Of a stretch of DNA of 61,428 nt, positions 34,723 through 44,303 are shown piece by piece. The notes beneath the pieces are model-generated. The model worked only from the letters and a program-made list of their open reading frames with translations. It searched no databases and was not told the DNA's origin. Each line of letters begins with the position of its first letter. Within the stretch, counting starts at the first letter, position 1. Source of the DNA: Bacteroidota bacterium (lineage in GTDB: Bacteria; Bacteroidota; Bacteroidia; AKYH767-A; JAHEYN01); assembly GCA_947448795.1 (NCBI GenBank), contig CANFOZ010000006.1, positions 1 through 61,428 on the forward strand. Direction: 5' to 3'. The translations under genes were made by a program, and so were the position numbers.

Positions 34723-36072
34723 TTAAGTAGTTTTTTGTTGCCACCGCTCATATTCGAAGTAACGATAGCCAAACAAACGATGAGACGCAAAGAAATCAGG
34801 TGTGGTGCTATTAAGCGCCTCCTGCAATTTTTTGTCTAGTTGCCCCTTTTGATTGACTGTAATGCTAGACAATGCAGAATCTTTTATTGGAAAACCAGCT
34901 ATTCCGTAGCTCGCAATCAAGGTTTTAAAACCAGCGAAAAGCCGTTCGTATAAAATCGTTGAGAATGCAGCTACAGCAACATCAACCGTGTCAAAGGCGG
35001 CATCCGTTTTGGTTGTGTCGGGAGAGATGGAATACGTTAGGCCAGAAAAAAAGTCTGCGTAATAGTGGTGACTTTGGCTAACAACACTTGGGTGCCTCTC
35101 GCGAGGATGTAAAAAGACAACCAATTGAACGTTTTTATGCTCCTTCAAAAAAAGCGCCAACTCTGTCAACAAGAGCGTCTCGGCTGCTACTATATTTAAC
35201 CCGTCATCACTATGATTTTTTTTCTTCCTCAACCAAGAAGCATGCGAATAAAAACCAACAGTGAGGGCTGGAGACACCACGTCTTTCTTTGCGTAAAGAG
35301 GGAGGTATTTTTGACTGTTTTCAGGAAACCACTTTTCAATTTTCTTTGCCCTGATTTGTAATGCTGAACCTTCTATTTCTTCGCGCTGATACTCGGAGGA
35401 TAGCGCTAAAATATCGGCTATTACGATGCTGTTGTGCGTCATCAAGGGCCCAGGTGAAGGATGTTTCGACACGAGCACGCCTTTTTGCATTAAATAGAGA
35501 GCCATAAGATTAGCATCCTTTTCGTAGGGAGAAAAGAAGAACAGGCGTTTCACACCACCCTGTTTAAGGAGCATGGATAGGTTGATTAATTCAACATATT
35601 CAGTAAGAAGCAAAGCAATTTTAGCCCTTGAAGGTAAGAAGAGCGTGGCCAAGCAATATATAGGAAGGAATAGAATTACAAAAAAAACAAGCACTAACGA
35701 TCCGCCTCTTGCTGGCATAAAGAGGAGCCGATCTCGACTGATAAAACTAGCGTTCGCGCCGTTTTGCCAGGCAACATAGGTGCTCCGGAGTTCGCTTGAG
35801 CTGACTTTACCATCAAAAATACAATGCTCGTTATAAGCCACCTTTGGAATCGATGCTCGGAAAAGCTGCTTTAGCACACGCCAAAAAACACGAAACCCTA
35901 TGAGCGAATCCTTAGCGGCACTAGCCTCTAAGCGATAGCTCATGTTTCTTAAAATGGATTTTCCAGCAAGGTATGAATCAGCGTCTCTATCAAGCCCTAG
36001 CGTGTAGAGAAGTATGCATTTAATGAAATGAAAAGTAACCTGTAAAGCATTCCACATGCTCGATTGCGTCAA
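34723..36072 (-). CDS. Uncharacterised surface-carbohydrate protein, capsule-transferase-like C-terminus
   Basis: A 449-residue protein. A hydrophobic stretch at about residues 128-150 (VLVFFVILFLPIYCLATLFL) suggests one or two membrane segments. The C-terminal part (ALFLKEHKNVQLVVFLHPRERHPS, then DVAVAAFSTILYERLFAGFKTLIAS) looks like the donor domain of capsule-synthesis GT-B proteins, where the Ser-Thr-x-x-x-Glu motif lies near the nucleotide site. Role inferred: glycan assembly. It abuts the NeuB-like gene at 36073. It resembles the protein at 41606 in general design but is not an obvious paralogue. Confidence 0.65.
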   Translation of the reverse strand: MTQSSMWNALQVTFHFIKCILLYTLGLDRDADSYLAGKSILRNMSYRLEASAAKDSLIGFRVFWRVLKQLFRASIPKVAYNEHCIFDGKVSSSELRSTYVAWQNGANASFISRDRLLFMPARGGSLVLVFFVILFLPIYCLATLFLPSRAKIALLLTEYVELINLSMLLKQGGVKRLFFFSPYEKDANLMALYLMQKGVLVSKHPSPGPLMTHNSIVIADILALSSEYQREEIEGSALQIRAKKIEKWFPENSQKYLPLYAKKDVVSPALTVGFYSHASWLRKKKNHSDDGLNIVAAETLLLTELALFLKEHKNVQLVVFLHPRERHPSVVSQSHHYYADFFSGLTYSISPDTTKTDAAFDTVDVAVAAFSTILYERLFAGFKTLIASYGIAGFPIKDSALSSITVNQKGQLDKKLQEALNSTTPDFFASHRLFGYRYFEYERWQQKTT

Positions 36073-36756
36073 TTATCTTTTAATCATTTCAAACTCGGTG
36101 GAGATTTTTTTTATTTGCGTAAGATCCTCCATGGTCATGGCACCCACATGTGCTTTCTCCGTGTTTTTCTGAAATCCATAGCTTAGCGTAAAGTGCTTTT
36201 CAAGATATTGCGCACCGTGGGCCGAGGCATAAATGGCAGCCGAGGTACCAATGGTATGATCACTAAACCCTTTGAAGATAGAATTTCTGAAATCAGGAAA
36301 GCTCGTTTCATCCATCATGGTTGGGTATTTCGATATGCAATACAAATAGATACCATGAGATACCATTTTCACCTTGCTCACATCATAATCGCTAGGCACT
36401 GAGATGAAGGTGGGTTTAGCATGACTCAAAATCGCATCCACAAGGGCGGGATTTTCGGCATGCATGCGCGCAGGAACTTTCAGGTATTTCAAATCGAGGT
36501 CGATGCACCAATCAAGGCGTTCTTGCGTAAACGGTGTTGCGAAAAGCGGAATGTTCAGTCGGTCGGCGTAATCCCTAAGTCGCTTTAGACCATCCTTTTT
36601 CAATTCTAAATAAGCACGCTCGGCACCAAATTGATCGGCCTCGTAAAGTTGAACCTTTACAGCGTCTGCGCCGCCTATCTTGGATTGAAGAATCATTTGT
36701 TCAGCAACTTCTAAGCTGCCGCCATGCTGTGGGAAAATTTCGGAGATAATGAACAT
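36073..36756 (-). CDS. NeuB-family synthase barrel without SAF domain
   Basis: A 227-residue protein covering only the TIM barrel of N-acetylneuraminate/legionaminate synthases. Family motifs are present: QSKIGGADAVKVQLYE, FATPFTQERLD, CISKYPT, GFSDHTIG and EKHFTL. The N-terminal motif reads SEIFPQHGGS instead of the common EAGVNHEGS form, and the roughly 70-residue C-terminal antifreeze-like SAF domain, which closes the active site in NeuB dimers, is absent. It might act on another substrate, need a partner, or be degenerate. A second, complete NeuB lies at 40515. Confidence 0.8.
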   Translation of the reverse strand: MFIISEIFPQHGGSLEVAEQMILQSKIGGADAVKVQLYEADQFGAERAYLELKKDGLKRLRDYADRLNIPLFATPFTQERLDWCIDLDLKYLKVPARMHAENPALVDAILSHAKPTFISVPSDYDVSKVKMVSHGIYLYCISKYPTMMDETSFPDFRNSIFKGFSDHTIGTSAAIYASAHGAQYLEKHFTLSYGFQKNTEKAHVGAMTMEDLTQIKKISTEFEMIKR

Positions 36757-37021
36757 GTTGTGCTTTTTAATTTTACAAAGGCAAAAGAAAGAAAAAAAAC
36801 CGCCTGTTTAATCAAAAATTTTTAAAAATATCATCAATTAATAATAAAAACATACGATACGGTAAATGATTATGTCAAGGCATTCAGCAGATCGGTTGTG
36901 CTAATTGTAAACGCCTAGGAAGCAGTTTTATAATCAACATCAACAAAGGTATCACACTGCACACTTCTTAGAACCTAAATCAAGGTCATCAATGGCCTTC
37001 GTTAAAAAACCAATCCATTAT
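36757..37021. other. Intergenic gap within the glycan locus
   Basis: 265 bp of AT-rich sequence between asnB and the short NeuB-like gene, the largest gap in the locus. On the minus strand TACCTTTG (36951-36944) fits the TAnnTTTG box and could start a separate transcript for the genes to the left, with a leader of about 190 nt. No gene or terminator is seen. Confidence 0.3.
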
Positions 37022-38851
37022 TCAATCTTCCTGCAGCTGATCCAAAAAAATTCGAGCGTTGATGAAATTGAAAAGGAATTTTTTAAAACTGTTGGTAAAC
37101 TCCCCTTCTCCCATTAACTTTTCAATACGCGACTTGTCAATCAGATCAAACACAGGTCCATCATCCAGAATTTGTGCGCGGTGATTTGGATTGGCGAAAT
37201 CGAGAATAGAATTAATGGATGCATTAAACCCTTTCTTTTCACGAGACAAACGAACCTCATCGTTCAAAATCCCTTGCATTGCTTGTCGCAGAAGACGCTT
37301 CGCATAGCCTTCTTTGATTAGTAAGTTATTAGGAACAGTACTTAAAAACTGAAACAACCTGCGATCCAGAAAAGGGCTTCGATTTTCGATTGAAAAAAAC
37401 ATCGAGTTAAGATCATCTTCATGCAAAATAACAGGCACGACTTCATGAAACAATTCGTTCATCATGCGGTTTCTCAGCAAAGAGTTTGAGTACTCCACTT
37501 CGGTGAATGGTTCGAAAAAAGGTTTTTTTAAGTACGACGCGAATTCCGTGTTGTTTAAATAGATATGATCCCGCTTTCCTGGTTCATTAAAATACAGATC
37601 GGCTTGCTGAAAAGCTGGATGCCGCACAAACTGAGCAACATGCTGCCGCCAATCCCTTGCTAGCGAATCGTAAGATGGATCATTTCGCATCTCGTAGAGA
37701 TGCAAGTTAAAGTGATCGTAATATCCTGTGAAAAGCTCATCGGCACCTGTGCCTGAAATAGCAATTTTATACCCACTGGCATGAATTGACTCGGATAACA
37801 AAGAATGCACGTAATACGATATCGTACCTAGCGGAGCATCGTGGTATTTGATTAAATTCTTTAGGCGACTAAGATGATCTTCCTTGGGAGATAACATGAT
37901 CTGCGTGTTCGTGCATCCCGTATCTTTTATCGTTGCTAAAATATTGCCATACTCGTTGTAACGCGAATCAGAATCAATAATGGAAAATGTAGAAACTGCG
38001 CATCCAAGTTCTTTTGCCGCAATGGAAACCAAGCTCGCAGAATCCACTCCTCCACTTAGGCAGAAAGCAAGAGGCACATCCGAACGCATGCGCAGCCGAA
38101 CGCTTTCAATCAGCTGATGCCTTACGCCTTCTACTGCGTAAGCTTCAGACATATCAGATGGCGTAAAAGAAGGACGCCAATACTTCCGAGTTGAATAAGA
38201 ACCAGCTGCATCCAAAACGAGATTGGTAGATGGAGGCACTTCATGCACATCCACATAAAACGTCTCACCGCTTTTATAAATGGATTTATGACCGTTCACT
38301 AAATACCTCAACAATTGCTGCTCATTCAATTGCAGTCGCCTTCCCATCAGCTTTTTAAGAATCCGTGTTTCGGATGCAAAAAAGAATCCCTCTGGCCCTT
38401 TCCAATAATACAAAGGCTTCTCGCCGAAGGGGTCTCTAGATATAAATGTTTTTCGGGTTGCTTCATCATAGATAGCAAATGCCCACATCCCTTCGAAATG
38501 ATCGACGCATGATTCACCATAAAGAAGATAGTAGTGAAGCAAGACCTCGGTGTCGGAAGAGGTATTCAAAACAACACCTTTGTTCTTTAGGTTCTGAGCC
38601 AGCTCGAGATAGTTGTATATCTCACCGTTGAAAACGAGGGTGCGACCAGCCAACGTGAAAGGTTGATTGGAACGGGGATCAAGGTCAATGATACTAAGTC
38701 GAGCATGTAGCAGGGATACAAAAAAATCGTCATCCCGGTATCGAAATATCGCCCGATGATCGGGACCACGCTGCTGCATAGCATCAAGCGCAGCGGCTTC
38801 AAAATGCTCGTCAAGGGGACTTGTACCTATATATCCAGCGATTCCACACAT
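37022..38851 (-). CDS. asnB: Asparagine synthase (glutamine-hydrolysing) family protein
   Basis: A 609-residue protein. MCGIAGYIG exposes the catalytic Cys2 after Met removal; the glutaminase domain extends to about residue 200 and the synthetase domain follows with the pyrophosphate loop LSGGVDSASLV. The C-terminal part has ENRSPFLDRRLFQFLSTVP. Full length for class B enzymes. In glycan loci such proteins often amidate uronic acids or nonulosonates instead of making free asparagine; that is an inference from context. Its start overlaps the cytidylyltransferase stop by 1 bp. Confidence 0.88.
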   Translation of the reverse strand: MCGIAGYIGTSPLDEHFEAAALDAMQQRGPDHRAIFRYRDDDFFVSLLHARLSIIDLDPRSNQPFTLAGRTLVFNGEIYNYLELAQNLKNKGVVLNTSSDTEVLLHYYLLYGESCVDHFEGMWAFAIYDEATRKTFISRDPFGEKPLYYWKGPEGFFFASETRILKKLMGRRLQLNEQQLLRYLVNGHKSIYKSGETFYVDVHEVPPSTNLVLDAAGSYSTRKYWRPSFTPSDMSEAYAVEGVRHQLIESVRLRMRSDVPLAFCLSGGVDSASLVSIAAKELGCAVSTFSIIDSDSRYNEYGNILATIKDTGCTNTQIMLSPKEDHLSRLKNLIKYHDAPLGTISYYVHSLLSESIHASGYKIAISGTGADELFTGYYDHFNLHLYEMRNDPSYDSLARDWRQHVAQFVRHPAFQQADLYFNEPGKRDHIYLNNTEFASYLKKPFFEPFTEVEYSNSLLRNRMMNELFHEVVPVILHEDDLNSMFFSIENRSPFLDRRLFQFLSTVPNNLLIKEGYAKRLLRQAMQGILNDEVRLSREKKGFNASINSILDFANPNHRAQILDDGPVFDLIDKSRIEKLMGEGEFTNSFKKFLFNFINARIFLDQLQED

Positions 38852-39429
38852 TATAAAGCCGACGGTTTTTGCTGCATTTGATTCGTCAAGTAATCAATAT
38901 CCTCGATGGTATGCACATCCTTACATTCAGCGACAATAAAACCACAATGTGCACTGAGAAAATCGTTATTCAAGTGTTCAGAACGAATAATCCGAAAGGC
39001 GGCGTTTTGAACGCCCGAAGGATCAGCAGACATTACTTCCCAAAGGTTGTGCTGCAGCATAAAAGCAATGCCTTTTTCAAGCATAGCTGAAGTCAATTGT
39101 GGAGAATTGGCTTGGGCTATTACCAAGATATCAAATGGGCCATGCAGCGTAAACTCCGACTGCTCAACCACGGCACGTATGGCGGTAATTTTGGGTGTGT
39201 TATCGTCGGCGAATTCAGCATCGCGCTTCAATGGAATTGCTCCAGTATCCTTCGCTACTTTTAGAATACGCTCATCGTCGGAGCTTACAAAAACAGTATT
39301 TATTGAAGGGGCCGCAAGACACGCTTCGATAGTATATTGCAGCAAGGGCTTGCCCAGCAATGGATATATGTTTTTGTTAACCAAGCGTTTCGAACCTCCT
39401 CGGGCAGGAATTAGTGCTGCAATCTTCAT
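38851..39429 (-). CDS. CMP-sugar (acylneuraminate-type) cytidylyltransferase
   Basis: A 192-residue nucleotidyltransferase. PARGGSKRLVNKNIYPLLGKPLLQYTI is the CTP-binding signature of NeuA/PseF/LegF enzymes, and VFVSSDDERILKVA, RDAEFADD and VIAQANSPQLTSAMLEKGI fit as well. It is shorter than full NeuA, and the C-terminal part is compact. It would activate a nonulosonic acid made by the NeuB-type enzyme at 40515 as a CMP derivative. Its start is 6 bp from the stop of the PseG/MurG-like gene. Confidence 0.85.
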   Translation of the reverse strand: MKIAALIPARGGSKRLVNKNIYPLLGKPLLQYTIEACLAAPSINTVFVSSDDERILKVAKDTGAIPLKRDAEFADDNTPKITAIRAVVEQSEFTLHGPFDILVIAQANSPQLTSAMLEKGIAFMLQHNLWEVMSADPSGVQNAAFRIIRSEHLNNDFLSAHCGFIVAECKDVHTIEDIDYLTNQMQQKPSAL

Positions 39430-39435
39430 GGTAAT

Positions 39436-40515
39436 TTAACTGAGGCGGTTTAATATATCCGCAGCAATCACCTCTGCACCATTGGTGGTATAGGCGTGAT
39501 TTTGCATGTTATAGTGTACTTGCTTGTATTCATTTTTTATAAACCTTGGAAGATATTGATGCAATTCTTCCTCAAACTGCTTAATAGAAATAAAGGATCC
39601 TAAACCTTCATTTTTTATGGCAATCATGTTTTCATTCATTTCCGGATTCATGCCTTCGCTCAACAAAAGCATTGGAGTGCGCATGGCAATACATTCTGAA
39701 ATGGTGTTAAATCCCGCACGGCCTATGACTAAATCCATGTCGCTGATGTAATTGATAAACAATTCATTTTTATCAATCAATGTGACATTCGGCAATGAAC
39801 AGTTGAAACTAGATGAAACATAGAAATGACAATCATCTATAAGTCCTATGAAAGACAGCGCTTTAAGAATGCTTTTTTCTAAAACGCCAGCGCCTGAATC
39901 GATCAAAAGCACATTAAACTTGCCTGCCGTCGACACGGTTTTATGTTTGATGTTCTTTCGAACAATCAAAGGCACTTCGGTAGCAATGTCTTTATAATAT
40001 CTTTTAATCTCAGGCGGCGTAAAGGGTGGAAAATAAATACGTTTCGCCAAAGCTGCTTGCCTAAAAAAACGATCTAAGACACTTGTCGTTATTGGCAATG
40101 GATACAATTTAGAAAAAAACCAATCCCATGTAAAATGAGCAACTCCAAACGAAGGAATTTTCTTTTGTTCACCTACCTCGAAGGCCTCATAAACAAAATC
40201 AGATATAATAAAATCAGCCTCGTTATCCAACAATTCGGAAGCGATATAAAGCTTTGAACGTATTTCGTAATGCTGAAATAAATTCTGAATTGCCGGGATA
40301 TCAGGGGTGCCATCCGCTGCCTTAGCCCAGGAAATATTATTGAATTTTGAAATGGTTTGCAAATCCGGCATGATGCGACGCACCTGCTCTATATGCGTTT
40401 CAGTTTGAACGGTAAAATCCAGCGATGGATCTATACGCCGCAACTCACTGATAATAGCATGTTGCCGAACTATGGGACCAAACCCCTCATCACTTATATA
40501 AACTTTGCCTCTCAT
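39436..40515 (-). CDS. PseG/MurG-like GT-B protein
   Basis: A 359-residue protein with GT-B design. The start MRGKVYISDEGFGPIVRQHA has the Gly-rich His loop of glycosyltransferase family 28/PseG proteins, and MDLVIGRAGFNTISECIAMRTPMLLL matches the C-terminal donor loop of MurG-type enzymes. Placed between a NeuB synthase and a CMP-sugar cytidylyltransferase, it could be either a glycosyltransferase or a hydrolase that releases UDP from the NeuB precursor as PseG does. Sequence alone does not decide. It overlaps the NeuB stop by 1 bp. Confidence 0.72.
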   Translation of the reverse strand: MRGKVYISDEGFGPIVRQHAIISELRRIDPSLDFTVQTETHIEQVRRIMPDLQTISKFNNISWAKAADGTPDIPAIQNLFQHYEIRSKLYIASELLDNEADFIISDFVYEAFEVGEQKKIPSFGVAHFTWDWFFSKLYPLPITTSVLDRFFRQAALAKRIYFPPFTPPEIKRYYKDIATEVPLIVRKNIKHKTVSTAGKFNVLLIDSGAGVLEKSILKALSFIGLIDDCHFYVSSSFNCSLPNVTLIDKNELFINYISDMDLVIGRAGFNTISECIAMRTPMLLLSEGMNPEMNENMIAIKNEGLGSFISIKQFEEELHQYLPRFIKNEYKQVHYNMQNHAYTTNGAEVIAADILNRLS

Positions 40516-41573
40516 TATTCAAACATATTCCATTTCAGCACAGTGTCCTCATCAATATCTAAAATCGCTTTTTTACCGATCACATCCTTATAAAACTTAG
40601 CCCCTATTCCATGCGCTGGTCGTTTCCATGTTAGGTGTTTCTCGGCAATTACGCTACCGGCTTTTATTTCAACAGCCGCAACTAAGCTTCGACGCGCATT
40701 GCGACGCGCCGGCTCTTCGTCCGTTAAAGAGGTTACAGCGAAGGAGCCAAGCAGCTCCTCCGTAAAGGCCCATCGGCGCCAAAACTCTTGGATATCGTGC
40801 TTATCCATCGCATGGTAATGGTCGTTGCCAGGCAGGGTTTTGTCGTGTGTAAAATGCTTCTCGATGATCGCAGCTCCTAATAACACCGAGGAATGAATAA
40901 CCTCCATGTGCTGCGGAACAGTATGGTCGGAGTATCCGATAAGATGCTTTTTGAAGTGGCTTTTTAAGCCTTGAATCATGCCCAAATTGGCATTCTTGTT
41001 TGGTGTCGGATAATTGAGCACGCAATGCATCAAACACAGTTTATTACCGTTGCGCTCAATGATGTCAACGGCCTCTTGAATCTCCCAAAGATGGGAGGCG
41101 CCGGTAGACAGGATAATGGGCTTGCCAAAGCCACATTGCATCTCGATAAAATTAAAATTGGTAATGTCAGACGATGAGATTTTAAAAACAGGCATCAAAT
41201 CGTTGAGGAAATGAGCGCTCTCGGCATCGAAGGGTGTGCTCAGAAATTCGATGCCAGCACTGTCGCAATAAAGCTTCAAGGCCTCAAATTCCTTTTTCCA
41301 AAACTTGTCGTATTTCTTAAAAAGCTCAAACTGACTGCGCGTCGGCTCCTTAGTGATGTCCCAATAGTAAGGACTGTCTTTTGAGGCAATGGTTTCGGCT
41401 TTATAGGTTTGAAATTTAATGGCTTGAGCACCTCCTTCAGCCGCCTCGTCAATCAGGCGCTTGGCCAAATCCATAGAGCCTTCGTGGTTAACGCCAGCCT
41501 CTGCAATCAAATAGGGTTTCCGGATTTCCGTTTCTCCAGAATAGGAACTTATTAAATCAACTAAACTCATCAC
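40515..41573 (-). CDS. N-acetylneuraminate/legionaminate-type synthase (NeuB family)
   Basis: A 352-residue complete NeuB-family enzyme. The TIM barrel has EAGVNHEGSMDLAKRLIDEA, IKFQTYKAETIAS, EFLSTPFDAESA, CVLNYPTP, GYSDHTVPQ and EKHFTHDKTLPGNDH. The SAF domain starts near residue 285 (ARRSLVAAVEIKAGS...WKRPAHGIGAKFY). It condenses phosphoenolpyruvate with an amino sugar to give a nine-carbon nonulosonic acid. Which acid is unclear because the upstream dehydratase, epimerase and DegT-type aminotransferase are not in the window. Confidence 0.9.
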   Translation of the reverse strand: MMSLVDLISSYSGETEIRKPYLIAEAGVNHEGSMDLAKRLIDEAAEGGAQAIKFQTYKAETIASKDSPYYWDITKEPTRSQFELFKKYDKFWKKEFEALKLYCDSAGIEFLSTPFDAESAHFLNDLMPVFKISSSDITNFNFIEMQCGFGKPIILSTGASHLWEIQEAVDIIERNGNKLCLMHCVLNYPTPNKNANLGMIQGLKSHFKKHLIGYSDHTVPQHMEVIHSSVLLGAAIIEKHFTHDKTLPGNDHYHAMDKHDIQEFWRRWAFTEELLGSFAVTSLTDEEPARRNARRSLVAAVEIKAGSVIAEKHLTWKRPAHGIGAKFYKDVIGKKAILDIDEDTVLKWNMFE

Positions 41574-41605
41574 CTGCTTTTTAATTTTTGTAAAAAGAAA
41601 ACAAT

Positions 41606-43009
41606 TTACGCAATTTCTAATGCTTTATGGAAAACAGCTGGGTTAAAAGCTGCATAATAGAAACTTCGGTCGGGGCTTTGCTGCTTGTTTCGGTCTTCAT
41701 AAATCGCTACCGGATCGTCTCCAATATGAAAGGGAAAAGCGATACCGTCGTCAAGCACTTCTTTGCAGTAATCGGCATAGGGCGAATGTTCTTGAATGGA
41801 TAAATTAAACACATCCAATCCCATCGCATCATAGAGCGTGGTTGAGTAGTATGATATTTGAATACGCGACTTCTTCAACAAAGTCATCAGGTCTTCGGTA
41901 TTATCAGCAAACTCCACACAGCTGAATTCCTTCAACACCTCGTACTGCGCCTTGTCTTTTTCGGAAGGGTGATATTTAACTAGGATGCGCCAATCGGGAT
42001 GTTTTGCCTGTATCACGGTGGCCAAACGCCCAATCGCTTCGATATAATACGTACCCATGAATTTCTGAGCACCAATGAAAATGATTTTTTCTTTGTTTAG
42101 AGGCTCAACCACCTTCTCATTTTCAAGATTAAACGTGTAATCTCCTGCCACCAAAATATCCTCCGGAGCATGCTCAGCTCCCTGTTCTAACTTGCGTTTC
42201 CAAAACTCCCCAAACACTAAAACTGTATCTGGAAAACAAGCGTTAGCAAGGGCAGAACGCAAATGCGCTGGGTAAACATAATAGATGTCATTCTTCGTTA
42301 TCAAGCCGTGTTGAAGCTCAATCGTTTTTATGCCGTGCAATTTAGCGGCAGCCAACATACCCTCGTTGTAATTGTGATTATCAAAGACTAAGGCCTGGAT
42401 TCGATTCGCAGCAAAAAGTTGATTGTAAAACAGGAAATCATCAAAAAAAACATGCGTGAAAGTTCTTATAAACCGCATTTCGTTTTTACTAAAAACGCCG
42501 CTGCCACTTACTTTTCTAACAATCTGCGAAATCTTTGATAGCATGGCCTTTGCATGCTCATCAACCGGTGGTGCAGCATACTTGCGTCGCAAATCGGATA
42601 AGTCGTAATCCCAACGCTTCAATACATTCGCATTCTTTTTTATTAAAATGCTGTATGCATTGACTGGCAATTGATCATACAACTTCGTGTAGTACATCGA
42701 CACCGCTTGTCCTGCAGGATCGTATCTTTCGCGGCCATTATCGATAAAAAGGACTTTATTTAAAAGAGGCATTGGCTCTTTAGCGCTTCCTTTGAGCACC
42801 GATTTAAGTTGATAATACATCAACAAGAACCGATAAGGCAGCGAAAAATAATTCTTGATTAATCGATTTTCTCTGCCATTGGATGCATATACCAAGGCCT
42901 GTTGGACAATCTTTAACAAGCTTATTCCGTCCGCTTCAAACAGCGAAGGATCCTTGCTTTTCGATGCGAAATAGCGATTGTGTTCAGAAAAAGACAATTC
43001 TTTACTCAT
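41606..43009 (-). CDS. Uncharacterised surface-carbohydrate protein, GT-B-like
   Basis: A 467-residue protein. The middle (RIQALVFDNHNYNEGMLAAAKLHGIKTIELQHGLI) and the second half (KIIFIGAQKFMGTYYIEAIGRL, KYHPSEKDKAQYEVLK, SYYSTTLYDAMGLDVF) resemble capsule-synthesis and sialyl/poly-sugar transferase proteins of GT-B fold. The Gln-His-Gly motif and the HPSEKD block are typical of CDP-glycerol or CMP-sugar transferases. Role inferred: transfer of a nonulosonate or related sugar. It lies between the DUF4910 gene (3 bp away) and the complete NeuB (32 bp away). Confidence 0.68.
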   Translation of the reverse strand: MSKELSFSEHNRYFASKSKDPSLFEADGISLLKIVQQALVYASNGRENRLIKNYFSLPYRFLLMYYQLKSVLKGSAKEPMPLLNKVLFIDNGRERYDPAGQAVSMYYTKLYDQLPVNAYSILIKKNANVLKRWDYDLSDLRRKYAAPPVDEHAKAMLSKISQIVRKVSGSGVFSKNEMRFIRTFTHVFFDDFLFYNQLFAANRIQALVFDNHNYNEGMLAAAKLHGIKTIELQHGLITKNDIYYVYPAHLRSALANACFPDTVLVFGEFWKRKLEQGAEHAPEDILVAGDYTFNLENEKVVEPLNKEKIIFIGAQKFMGTYYIEAIGRLATVIQAKHPDWRILVKYHPSEKDKAQYEVLKEFSCVEFADNTEDLMTLLKKSRIQISYYSTTLYDAMGLDVFNLSIQEHSPYADYCKEVLDDGIAFPFHIGDDPVAIYEDRNKQQSPDRSFYYAAFNPAVFHKALEIA

Positions 43010-43012
43010 GAC

Positions 43013-44284
43013 TCAACGCAGTAAACCGGCTTCCTTTAAAACAGCAACATGTTCCTCAAGATCAAAAACTGAACAAGGCCGCTTTTCGGCAATATCGATG
43101 AGATCAGTTTCGCCATCTGCAAAACTTAACAGATGCATGCGGCGATGAATAAATTCGCGGGCATCCACCGGATTTACCGAAGATGGATACAAGCCGCGTT
43201 TGCCCATTTGCGGTTCGCAAAAAGGAACGGTAGTCGTTAGCACTTGGTTAAGTTCGAGTGCACGAACGATATCAAAGCAAACAGCGACGGTATTAGCCAT
43301 TGCGTCAAAGGATATAAAATCTTTGTTGTCTAAGGAGGTGTGGTATTCATTATAACGCTGATACATGCTGCGTGTCAATGACCCCACCGGCAAATTGAAA
43401 CCCGGAGAGCAGTATTGACGCTCGTCGCTGCCACCAACGCTAAAGGGTATGCTTTCAAAGGGAATGGCTTGATTACGCAATACATGCTGTGCGGCTTTAT
43501 CCGCTAAGCTGTCGCCTACTTTCGATTTTTTGTAAACCAATGTTCCTGCATCACCACAGCACGTGAGCACGTAGCCAGCTTTTAATGTAGCCTTTAGATG
43601 CGCACCGTATCGTTGCAAATAAGCAATCACGCCAATAGTTTCGGGTGCAAACACAAAACGATAGGTATACCAGCGATTAGGCAAGGCAGCTACTAAGCGA
43701 TAGAGAAACGCTTGCACCAAAGGCCCAGCCAATTCGTTGTTTGCCATACTCGGATGGCATAGATAGGTCGAAAACAAAACCTCTTGCTCGCTCTCCCCTT
43801 TCAACACGCAATCGCCATACGTTAAACTACCAGAAAGCAAGCTGCTTTTGATATGCACGGTGTATAAACCTTGGCGCGGCAATGCTTTATATTGATTGTA
43901 TGAAAGACAAAAGCCCCAGTTTTCTTTGTAATAAGAGGTGATGTATGGAATCGCATCGGGCATCGTTTCGATATGGTGCAGATGCGCATCTAATTCGGAG
44001 AACTCCATCGTGCGTTCGATGGGCACCGAGTAGTTAACAACATGAAGGTTGTTTATTGCTAAATCACAAATCTTGCTTCCGTCTGGGCTTATAATGTATG
44101 CCTCATCGATGTTCCACTCCTTTGGAATTTCCCAATCAAACACCTTTGTACCTGTTGGAATCTCATGCAACTCCAAGGGAATTACCTCTTGCAAAATACG
44201 CAGCGAATCGCGCAAACCATTGCCCGTTATACTACGACAGATCGGCCAAAGACGATCGAAATAAGATTCCAATTCAGCTTTCAT
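43013..44284 (-). CDS. DUF4910 (M28-like aminopeptidase-fold) protein
   Basis: I start at 44284 (MKAELESYFDRLWPICRSI), giving 423 residues; the longer frame would overlap the SDR gene. SITGNGLRDSL at the N-terminus, STYLCHPSMANNELAGP, FAPETIGVI, VGGSDERQYCSPGF and YHTSLDNKDF are the conserved blocks of DUF4910, a zinc-aminopeptidase-like fold with a small inserted domain and a C-terminal winged helix. The HPS/NE, SDE and YH residues probably bind metal. Such proteins recur in nonulosonic-acid and O-antigen loci but their reaction is not known to me; deacylation or amide hydrolysis of a sugar is plausible. Confidence 0.8.
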   Translation of the reverse strand: MKAELESYFDRLWPICRSITGNGLRDSLRILQEVIPLELHEIPTGTKVFDWEIPKEWNIDEAYIISPDGSKICDLAINNLHVVNYSVPIERTMEFSELDAHLHHIETMPDAIPYITSYYKENWGFCLSYNQYKALPRQGLYTVHIKSSLLSGSLTYGDCVLKGESEQEVLFSTYLCHPSMANNELAGPLVQAFLYRLVAALPNRWYTYRFVFAPETIGVIAYLQRYGAHLKATLKAGYVLTCCGDAGTLVYKKSKVGDSLADKAAQHVLRNQAIPFESIPFSVGGSDERQYCSPGFNLPVGSLTRSMYQRYNEYHTSLDNKDFISFDAMANTVAVCFDIVRALELNQVLTTTVPFCEPQMGKRGLYPSSVNPVDAREFIHRRMHLLSFADGETDLIDIAEKRPCSVFDLEEHVAVLKEAGLLR

Positions 44285-44303
44285 TGCATGCTTTCGTTTT
44301 ATA

